Source of the DNA: Prorocentrum cordatum
Taxonomy: Eukaryota > Sar > Dinophyceae > Prorocentrales > Prorocentraceae
NCBI GenBank assembly: GCA_963575745.1
Contig: CAUYUJ010015031.1
Span: forward strand, 202,234 to 239,733
DNA length: 37,500 bases
Direction of reading: 5' to 3'
The notes beneath the pieces were generated by a model, which had not been told where the DNA came from, did not search any database, and worked only from the letters and a program-made list of their open reading frames with translations. A program made the translations under genes and the position numbers. This document shows, piece after piece, positions 20,812 through 27,872 of the stretch. Position 1 is the first letter of the stretch; every line of letters starts with the position of its first letter.

Positions 20812-21291
20812 GTGCAGCTCATGGTCAGCCAGAAGGCGCCGCACATGGAGGACGCGATCGAGGACATGTGCACATTCGTTGGCAAGTACGGCGGCGGCGC
20901 GACCCCGAAGTTCATCAACGCCCTCGAGCAGTGGAGCCGATCGCTGAATTCTCGGCGAGCCGCCCACAACTCAACCTCCAAGGCTCTCGGCGCCCTCGAC
21001 TTCAAGCAGTGCCCCGAGCACCCGTGGATGATGCTCAAGGCTGCCATGAGCGCCCCAGATGGCCCCTGGATGCGCGACGGGCAGTCTCGTCTGATATCGT
21101 CTGCTGACGCAGCCCAGGTCATTGGCTCCAAGAAGTCGCTCTGCGTGGCTGCCACATCCTACATGCGGGTCGCCGTCGACTGGTGCACCGAGAAGGTCGA
21201 GGAGTACGACCCCGTGGAGTTCGCCCAGGTCGTCGGCCGCTTCGAGGTTGACGCAGCGATGTTCATCCACGGGAAGAAATGCAAGGACTTG
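20812..21291 (+). CDS. Gene B, third exon
   Basis: The acceptor CTCCGACAG at 20811 is followed in phase 0 by VQLMVSQKAPHMEDAIEDM and then KYGGGATPKFINALEQW, DFKQCPEHPWMMLKAAM, AATSYMRVAVDWCTEKVEE and FEVDAAMFIHGKKC, ending TTG|GTAAAA. It is a 160-codon, clearly coding exon with balanced composition and several conserved-looking Cys and Trp residues. The family is unknown. The following intron (21292-21800) contains a (TCC)n tract. Confidence 0.75.
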
Positions 21292-21314
21292 GTAAAAGCA
21301 ATCGCGCAATCAAC

Positions 21315-21430
21315 AACCAGATCCTCCCCCTCCTCCTCCTCCCCCTCCTCCTCCTCGCCCATCCTCCTCCTCCGATTCCTCATGTTCCTCATCTTTCTTC
21401 TCCTGCTTCCCCTCCTCCTCCTCAACCTCC
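21315..21430. repeat. (TCC)n tract inside a gene B intron
   Basis: CTCCTC-type repeats with CTTC interruptions, immediately downstream of the GTAAAA donor. Confidence 0.85.
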
Positions 21431-21800
21431 CCCTCCCCCATCCTCCCTGCCCCCGCCGCCCCGACTGCGAGGAGGTGGTGTTAAGGAGGAGGAGGTTGGG
21501 GGCGCGGGCGATGTGGCCACGGCCACCACATAGGCCCACCCCCTCCCCAACCATAGGGGGGCCAAGAGGCACCCAGAAGCTACCGCTCCCACATCCCCCC
21601 ACCCCACCCCCGAGGAGACCATGACATCCCCCCCAAGAGGCCACGCCGCCCCTCCCAATGAGGCCCCAAAGGGCCCCCGAGAGGGGCTAACAAAACCCCC
21701 CCCATGCCACGGCCCCTCCGACGTGCGAACCCCTTCGGCCGATTGTCCGAAGGGCATGGCGCGTCGGAGGGGCAGGGCCATTGCCGCTCGCCCGCCACAG

Positions 21801-22158
21801 GGGCGGCCGCAGCACTCGAGCATCGAAGAGATAGCAAACGCGGTGATCGCTGACATCGTGAAGCGCTTCCCCATCACCGCCCCGATGCCCAAGCCGTGGG
21901 CCTATGAGAACGCTGCGCCTGCCCCCCCCGGAGCCATCGTCGAGCGGGATGGTTGAGTACAGTGGGAGCTCAGTCCCCAGGGCCACTGTGAGGTCGATGG
22001 GTTTCGATGTGGGCAGGCAGGTCAAGAGCAAAGATGATGGCATCACGATATACACAATTTCTGAGATGAAGGACTTCACCACCGTCTTCACTGCGGCCCC
22101 GACGGACCCGCCCGTTCGCTCCAAGGGCGGCGGGACGGCGGCGCCCGTGGCTCAGGAG
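21801..22158 (+). CDS. Gene B, fourth exon, with +1 frameshift in a C-run
   Basis: Possible acceptors at CCACAG|GGG (21800) and CCGCAG|CAC (21812) are both phase 0. The frame reads SSIEEIANAVIADIVKRFP and PMPKPWAYENAAP, reaches a run of eight C at about 21926, and then coding potential shifts by +1 to GMVEYSGSSVPRATVRSMGF, KSKDDGITIYTISEMKDF and on to a possible donor GAG|GTGGGG at 22158. A one-base expansion of the C-run explains the shift. The second half may extend to about 22205. Function unknown. Confidence 0.55.
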
Positions 22159-22204
22159 GTGGGGAACGGCGCGTTGGCCGACGATTACCAGGACCACAGT
22201 TTCA

Positions 22205-23054
22205 AACAGTTTCTGTTCTGTGTTCGCACTCGCCCGCCCATCAGTTGGCCGAACTGCTGCCCCGCCCCCGTCATCCGTGGGTCCCCGAGGCTATCGAGGT
22301 CGGACGTTTCGGCCAGATGGGGGGGGGGCGGACTTCTGCCAACTGATCGTTCGGCCTACGCTCGTCCCTGCGTGCTGCCCGTTGCGTGCTTGACCTTCGC
22401 GCACTCCCCTCATCGTCGGGGGATGTTGGGGACAGGGGTCACTGGGGCCCCCTCGGGCCCCCCGAGCAAGGACTGCCCCAATTAAGACGGCCACGAGAGG
22501 GCGTCAAGACACATCCACGGATCCGATAAGAAAACACGCCTTTCTCGAGAGCTCCTTGAGGCCGTCTGGGGCAATCTCGGGGTCCTCTCGGGATCCAGTT
22601 GGGGCTCTATGGAGGAAGGGGGTGGGGGGGGGGTGTCTTTGCGAGGGGCGTTCCCGATGGACTCGAGACGGGCCCCGAGGGGAGAACGTAGGGGTCTTGA
22701 GGGAACGCAGGCACCAGGCGAGGAGGAGGAGGAGGAGGGGGGGGAGGGAGGGGAGGAGGAGGAGGGGGAGAGGAGGAGGAGGAAGATGACCATGCGGAGG
22801 GTGGTGGGAAGGGGGGGGAGGAGGAGGAGGAGGAGGATGGGAGGAGGCGGAGGAGGAGGAGCGAGAAGGGGAAGGAAGAGAGGAGGGATGAGGAGGAGGA
22901 GGGGGGGAGAGGCGAGAGGAGGAGGACTCCGGAGAAGGGGGCGGAAGGAAGGAGGAAGAGGAGAGGGAGGAGGAGGAGGCGGAGGAGGAGGGGAAGCAGG
23001 AGGAGAAATTGGAGTGGACGGAGGACCTTGGGCCAACAAAAAATCACACCTCAG
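22205..23054. other. Gene B intron or spacer with (GGA)n tract
   Basis: Positions 22705-23000 are a GGA/GGAGGAAG purine tract; the flanks are G-rich and contain a G8 run near 22321. A Pro-rich frame on minus is a repeat translation. No independent gene is seen. Confidence 0.6.
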
Positions 23055-23120
23055 CTCGTGGCGGGCCTCGCCGAGATCAAGATCGCACTCGACGACGCGA
23101 ACGACCTGCTGGACCGAGAT
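23055..23120 (+). CDS. Gene B, last visible exon (partial)
   Basis: After CACACCTCAG a phase-0 frame reads LVAGLAEIKIALDDANDLL and then enters TC-rich DNA. The heptad-like spacing of Leu, Ile and Ala suggests a helix or short coiled coil. No donor or stop was identified before the (GA)n tract and the retroelement, so the 3' part of gene B is beyond the window, destroyed or not recognised. Confidence 0.5.
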
Positions 23121-23164
23121 CTCTCGCTATCTCTCTATCCCTCTCCCCCTCCCCCTCGGATGGG

Positions 23165-23228
23165 GAGAGACCGAGAGTGAGAGAGAGCGAGAGATAGAAA
23201 TAAAGCGGGAGCGAGAATGAGCGAACGA

Positions 23229-23282
<54 letters not shown>

Positions 23283-23315
23283 GAGGGGACGAAAGATGGG
23301 CGGGATGAGAGAGAG

Positions 23316-23397
<82 letters not shown>

Positions 23398-23480
23398 GGG
23401 GGGAAGAGAGAAAGAGAGAGAGAGAGAGCGAGAGAGCGAGAGAGAGAGAGAGAGAGAGCGAGAGAGCGAGAGATCGGACA
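23165..23480. repeat. (GA)n microsatellite at the retroelement 3' flank
   Basis: Over 300 bases of GA repeat with GGGAGA and GCGAGA interruptions. In the direction of the retroelement it is (TC)n and begins right after its apparent 3' non-coding end, so it is either the insertion target or a microsatellite tail. Confidence 0.9.
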
Positions 23481-23484
23481 AGTA

Positions 23485-23839
23485 GGCGGACCAGGGTCCG
23501 TCCGCGAGGCGCACTGCGGTGCGACAACTCGCAAGCACTATTAGCGGCGGTGCAGCCTTAAGATACGAGGGCGGGCAACAAAACTCCCTCCCCCGGCGCA
23601 GTGCGACTGACGCTACAGACGGCGGACAGACGATGAAGATCTCACCTGACAGACCGCGTGAGGTAAAAGGCCCCAACAAGAAAGGCGACGTGCTGGCACG
23701 TGGCTAGGCGGCTTGGCGGACCGCCAGTTGGGCGCTTGGCCGCTAAGCGGCGCGCAGTGACGGGGCACCCCCCGCCCCCACGCCCTGACACCGTGGACGC
23801 GGAGCCACACGTACACACGGGCAGGCAGAAAGGAGGAGA
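23485..23839 (-). other. Element 3' untranslated region
   Basis: Between the RNase H-frame stop and the (GA)n tract. GC-rich, with local inverted repeats such as CGCACTGCGGTGCG at about 23510 and GGCGGCTTGGCGGACCGCC at about 23708. No frame continues and no poly(A) run is present. Confidence 0.45.
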
Positions 23840-25669
23840 TCAGCGCGGGGCACCAGGTGGAGCGCCGCGGAACGATGACAACATAGCTTGGATGTTGAGT
23901 GACGGCACGACACCATCGGGCGAGGTGGTGAGCAGCTCGGCGAAGGCTCGCCCAGCGCTATGGAGGCGCTGGAGTAGAGGACCTTGACGAGCTTGGGCAG
24001 CGGCGAGGTCCGCGGCGAGAGCTAAGCACTTCTGCTGAAGGGCAGCCATAGCCTGTGACAGCTCGGTTTCACGGTCGGTGAGAGGTGGCTGCTCAGTGAC
24101 ATCCGCCGAGGATCTCGAGACAGAGGCGAGGTCCTCGGCACGCCTGTCCAGGTGGGCTAGCGGCGTGCGGGACCCTGAATGCTGACGTCCGTCACCGTTA
24201 AAAGGTGACTGGAGGGGCCGGCGCGATCCCAGGGCTGGAGCCGCTAGGGCCGCGCCCCGAGAGGTCAGGGGAGCCGCTTCCTCTCGCTCAACAACGGAGG
24301 AAGCGTGGGTGGGGCACGAGGGCCTGTCTGGTTTAGTACCCTGCGGGGGGGCTGAAGCCGCCCCCGCGGGTCGCTGACGATGGGAAGGTGAAGTGGTATG
24401 CACGGTGGGGCCAGTCGTGATGCCGTGCAAGGCCGCTGAGGTCGGTCGCGTAGAGGGTTGGTGACTCGGTGGGGCGGCATGGTCGGCAGCGTGTGGTGTC
24501 GGCGGTGCGTCCTCAATGCCACCCAATCCTCGGGGGGCACTCGGGTCGTGGTCGGCGTCCTGGCGGTGACCGATATCATCGTATGTGGGCGTTAACGCTC
24601 TTGGGGACGGCGTCGCAGTAGGGTTTGCGAGGTTTCCCGACGGGGCGGGGTTTTCGTTGGCTGGTCCGTCGTCCAAAGCGTCCGATCCCCCACCGAGGCT
24701 GAAAAGGTCATCGTCCTGCTCATCAGCGTCTTGAAAAGGAACGGCGTTGTCATGTGGGTGGGCTGACGCACTCAATGGCGGAGTCGGGGGCGCCGTGCGG
24801 GTGCCCGCCGGGGCAGGGTTGGCGCTGGCTGACTCGTCGCCCAGGAAGTCCAAACCTCCACCAAAGCCGAACGGGTCGTCCTCCTGTTCGTCGAATAACC
24901 CCCGTTGGGCCTCGGCCCAGAGCTCGTCGGGGTTTTGTGGGATGTCTGGTCCAGCCACGGGTGGAGCCTGGTCAGACAGCAGGGGATTTGGTTCCATTTT
25001 GTTTAGTTCTGCAGCAGTGAACCCAGCCCTGCGGTGTGGGAGAGGAAGAGTACGATGTCTCCGCTCGTAGATGGCAACGGCGACTCCATGGAGCACGGTC
25101 GCTTGGCGGTGTCGTGCTTTGGCAGCTTCAACGATGTCGTCTGGAAGGTTATGAGTACGTGCCGCCGCTGTGGCGAGGGCGTCAGCCTGACGATTGAACT
25201 CCTCCGCGATGGGCCCGATGAGCCCGAGGTCGATGCCCGTGTCGCCCTGGTGGCTAGCGACTTTCTCTACGCGGAACATGTTTGGCTTGGCCATGACACA
25301 TCGGTGGACCTTTTCCCAGAACTCCACGTGCGTGCCCTGCGGAGGTGAGTGTCCGTCGATGATCCTTTGGAAGCCGTCGACCACCGCCTGGTTGTCCACG
25401 AAGACGTGTACGGGCAGTTCAGCACATGCCGTGAGGTGGACAATGGCGAGGGTCTCCGCAAGCTGTGCGTTCTGCGTGATGCCGTGAACGCGCGCACTGT
25501 AGTTCATGCGGTGGTCGATGCCGTAGTAGACGCCGTAGCCCGCTCTTGCAAGCAAAGGGATGGCTTGGTTGGTGCATGCACCGTCCGTGGCCGCGTAGAC
25601 CCATGTCCAACCAGTGTCGTGGTCGAGGTAAGTGGTGTAGGAGTCCTGGGCTAAGCCGCAGGATCTCCC
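23840..25669 (-). CDS. RNase H domain with acidic-repeat and coiled-coil tail
   Basis: The frame opens after a TGA at 25670-25672, overlaps the last 19 bases of the RT ORF in the -1 frame, and lacks an ATG before the catalytic region, so it is probably made as an RT fusion. RNase H landmarks are in order: TDGACTNQ (about 25590-25565), a Glu in QNAQLAETLAI, VFVDNQAVVDGF, and the final Asp in NRQADALA. Family knowledge: it removes RNA from the RNA:DNA hybrid during reverse transcription. After about 165 residues comes an unusual tail of about 400: two acidic repeats (DEQEDDPFGFGGG and DEQDDDLFSLGGG), a Pro/Thr/Ala-rich region holding hairpins at 24221 and 24340, and a C-terminal coiled coil (ELSQAMAALQQKCLALAADL). 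Confidence 0.75.
   Translation of the reverse strand, partial: GRSCGLAQDSYTTYLDHDTGWTWVYAATDGACTNQAIPLLARAGYGVYYGIDHRMNYSARVHGITQNAQLAETLAIVHLTACAELPVHVFVDNQAVVDGFQRIIDGHSPPQGTHVEFWEKVHRCVMAKPNMFRVEKVASHQGDTGIDLGLIGPIAEEFNRQADALATAAARTHNLPDDIVEAAKARHRQATVLHGVAVAIYERRHRTLPLPHRRAGFTAAELNKMEPNPLLSDQAPPVAGPDIPQNPDELWAEAQRGLFDEQEDDPFGFGGGLDFLGDESASANPAPAGTRTAPPTPPLSASAHPHDNAVPFQDADEQDDDLFSLGGGSDALDDGPANENPAPSGNLANPTATPSPRALTPTYDDIGHRQDADHDPSAPRGLGGIEDAPPTPHAADHAAPPSHQPSTRPTSAALHGITTGPTVHTTSPSHRQRPAGAASAPPQGTKPDRPSCPTHASSVVEREEAAPLTSRGAALAAPALGSRRPLQSPFNGDGRQHSGSRTPLAHLDRRAEDLASVSRSSADVTEQPPLTDRETELSQAMAALQQKCLALAADLAAAQARQGPLLQRLHSAGRAFAELLTTSPDGVVPSLNIQAMLSSFRGAPPGAPR
24221..24255 (-). repeat. 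Structured hairpin H1
   Basis: Plus-strand arms: GCGCG, CCC, AG, GGC, then loop TGGA (24236-24239), GCC, unpaired G (24243), CT, unpaired A, GGG, unpaired C, CGCGC. The 3-bp upper stem, bulge position and 4-base loop match the family; the outer arms are unique to this copy. It lies in the RNase H-tail frame. Confidence 0.8.
24340..24370 (-). repeat. Structured hairpin H2
   Basis: Arms GCGGG, GG, GGC around loop TGAA (24353-24356), then GCC, unpaired G (24360), CC and CCCGC, all pairing. It sits 100 bases from H1 in the same coding tail and reads as AASAP in the protein. Confidence 0.85.
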
Positions 25670-27843
25670 TCAGGCGGGGGCCGCGGTATGGGTTGAGGTA
25701 GCGGGTCCCTCGCGAGGTCGGCTTGCAGATCGAGGAGGGCTGGGTCCTCATCGAAGAGCCAGCAATGTCTTGTGTGCGGAGGAAGACGTGCCCACTGTTC
25801 GTCACTGATGAGGGTGGTGAGAGGGACTCTTTCACGGGCCCAGCACTTGCAGTCACGCACAGTGTGCTCCTGAGTTTCCTCTTCCTCATCACAGTAACGG
25901 CAAATAGGGCTGGGATCAGCAGACGTATTTGATCGAGAACGTCGCTGTTGGGTGTGGTCCCCGCCCGACAGGTAGTTTAAGAGGAGCGCCAGCTGCCATG
26001 CGTTGCATTTGGCAGCTCCTTTTGTGCGGGCGAGCCACGTGCTGGCGAAAAGGTCGAGGCCCTGTCTGACCGAAGCAAGGTGACCAAGGTCATGACGCCG
26101 TGGCTTGATTTTTCTGAGAAAGGCTCTGCGTTGCGAGGCGCGCAGCAGGTGAAGGAAGGCGTTTTGGGGAAGGTTCAGCCAACTGATCTGACAGCCCCAG
26201 TCGTCGTACATGGTGCCAAATGTGGGCCAAGTCCAACGGAGCTGCTGAAGCGTCTGGACAAGTCGTCCAACAGGTCCTCCCCCAAAAAGGGTCTGGACAT
26301 GGTGTTGGAGATCCCTGACGAGGCCGCAGAGAGCGGCGTCGCGGTTGACCTGTCGCCGCAGGCACAGGAAGACTTCACGCTGCATAATGGCGTCAATCTC
26401 CAGGGCGTGCCCTGGGACGCACACGGCCATGAGAGTCCAAAACTCGACCCACCTGTTTCCCTTGGGGCGGATAGCCGCCTTAAGGGAATGGTTGTAGGCA
26501 GTTTTGACGGGGCCTGATGGGGCTTGGATGTCAGTGCCCGTGGTACAGACGCTGGCAGCAAGGGAGCGGGCGTGCCGCGCCTTAATTCGCATCGGAGATG
26601 GGAGCTTGCCAATACGCGGCAGGCGACTAGTCGCCCTGCGAACACGGGCGTCAGCGGTGGCCGTGAGGTTGAGCGCGGCTGGAGCCGGCGCTGCCTCGGC
26701 GTTGATGTAACTCCCGACGAGCTTAAAGGAGTCGACCACGCGTAAGGGCCGTTCCGCCAAAGTGAGCTGGGTAACGGCGGTGTGAAGCTCGTCAGTGAGC
26801 GCCCACCCCGCCACTTTTCCAGGATGAATGCGTTGACCAGAAAATCGATCAAACTTGGCGGTTTCATCAAGAGATTTCTGCAACTCGGGCGCGGTGTGGG
26901 TAGTGGAGTTGCTGTCGTCAAAAAAAGTAGTGCTGAGTGACCGCGGCACGTAACGATGCTGTCTCTTGGTCCAGACGCACATGAGCAGCTTAATGTCGTC
27001 CAGGGACCAAGAGCTTCCCTGGAGGTGACCGTTTGTCCTGGCCAGTTCTTTAGAGTACGCACCGTTCATGCGGATGTAACGTTTGTGGCGCCTGTAGAAG
27101 TTTCTGCGGACAGTAACGATGTCTTGGGGACACCCCGCGTGAAGCGCGAGGTTAAGGCATATGTCCGTGATGAGATAGTCGAAACACTTCTGACGGTCCA
27201 GGGCAGCTCCAGCCAGGGGAAGGAGAAGGGCTCTGGCGTGTTCGATGCGAAGGGCGAGAGAAGTGCTGACGTCCCCAATGGTAGCTTTGGGGACAGCGCC
27301 AAAACTCGTGGCGTGGGTCCATCCTTTCCGCCATTCCGTGAGGCTGCGGTAAGCTGGTGCTTCCCACGCGTACATCCAAACGGAAAGCACCGAGAGAAGT
27401 CGTTGGTCCGTTGGGAGTTCGCCTCGGCCTTTTCGGAGGCACGGGTTTGGGACGTGGAGGAGGGGTTCGGGGATGGTGCCAGTGCGTTGCATAGCTCGTA
27501 GAACGCTGGCGAAGAGGCGAAAGAAGGTCGTGCGGGCTCCCCCCCTCAAGCGTCCGTGCGCGACTGTGTAGGGACAAACCGGCCGAGAACACCCGCGCGT
27601 CTCGCGTGAAGGGTCCTTGAGATTTTTAGGAAGGTGGAAGGAGTTGAAGTCGGTCGGGGGAGGTGGGAAAAGGGCCGTGAGCGGGGTGAGGGCGCGCATG
27701 TCGATCCGGTCGGTACGGTGCGTAGAGAAGGGTAGGCCAACGGTTCGGCATTCTGGCTGCCGGCAGTCATGTCCCGCACGTGTGCGCCGGGTACCTGCCC
27801 AAAGATGGGCTCCCAGGTTGTCGTTTTTTTTTTTTATTACCAT
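25651..27843 (-). CDS. Non-LTR reverse transcriptase with C-terminal CCHC motif
   Basis: A 730-residue ORF starting TAA-AAA-ATG-G, a favourable start context. RT landmarks in order: GELPTDQRLLSVLSV (motif 2-like, about 141-155), catalytic ALDRQKCFDYL (motif A, 214-224), NGHLQGSSWS (motif B, 271-280), FFDD (motif C, 307-310, with both Asp), SGQRIHPGKVAG (motif D, 335-346) and FKLVGSYI (373-380). A zinc-type motif C648-x2-C651-x8-H660-x4-C665 is typical of LINE C-termini. Its role in the family is target-primed reverse transcription of the element RNA. It starts 29 bases after the endonuclease ORF stop, in another frame. No internal stop is seen and no family hairpin lies inside it. Confidence 0.85.
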   Translation of the reverse strand: MVIKKKNDNLGAHLWAGTRRTRAGHDCRQPECRTVGLPFSTHRTDRIDMRALTPLTALFPPPPTDFNSFHLPKNLKDPSRETRGCSRPVCPYTVAHGRLRGGARTTFFRLFASVLRAMQRTGTIPEPLLHVPNPCLRKGRGELPTDQRLLSVLSVWMYAWEAPAYRSLTEWRKGWTHATSFGAVPKATIGDVSTSLALRIEHARALLLPLAGAALDRQKCFDYLITDICLNLALHAGCPQDIVTVRRNFYRRHKRYIRMNGAYSKELARTNGHLQGSSWSLDDIKLLMCVWTKRQHRYVPRSLSTTFFDDSNSTTHTAPELQKSLDETAKFDRFSGQRIHPGKVAGWALTDELHTAVTQLTLAERPLRVVDSFKLVGSYINAEAAPAPAALNLTATADARVRRATSRLPRIGKLPSPMRIKARHARSLAASVCTTGTDIQAPSGPVKTAYNHSLKAAIRPKGNRWVEFWTLMAVCVPGHALEIDAIMQREVFLCLRRQVNRDAALCGLVRDLQHHVQTLFGGGPVGRLVQTLQQLRWTWPTFGTMYDDWGCQISWLNLPQNAFLHLLRASQRRAFLRKIKPRRHDLGHLASVRQGLDLFASTWLARTKGAAKCNAWQLALLLNYLSGGDHTQQRRSRSNTSADPSPICRYCDEEEETQEHTVRDCKCWARERVPLTTLISDEQWARLPPHTRHCWLFDEDPALLDLQADLARDPLPQPIPRPPPEGDPAA

Positions 27844-27872
27844 TTTTTACCGTGTTTTGTGTGTGGGTGAGC

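Noticed and set aside
22482-23039. Pro/Leu/Ser-rich minus-strand ORF of 185 residues
   Set aside because: It covers the GGA tract, and gene B exons flank it on the other strand.
23077-23679. Ser/Leu-repeat minus-strand ORF
   Set aside because: Translation of (GA)n/(TC)n.
26990-27025. CCAGGGA / TCCCTGG inverted repeat in the RT ORF as an eleventh family hairpin
   Set aside because: The loop is 8-9 bases and there is no fixed bulge or TGAA/TGGA loop, so it does not fit the family.
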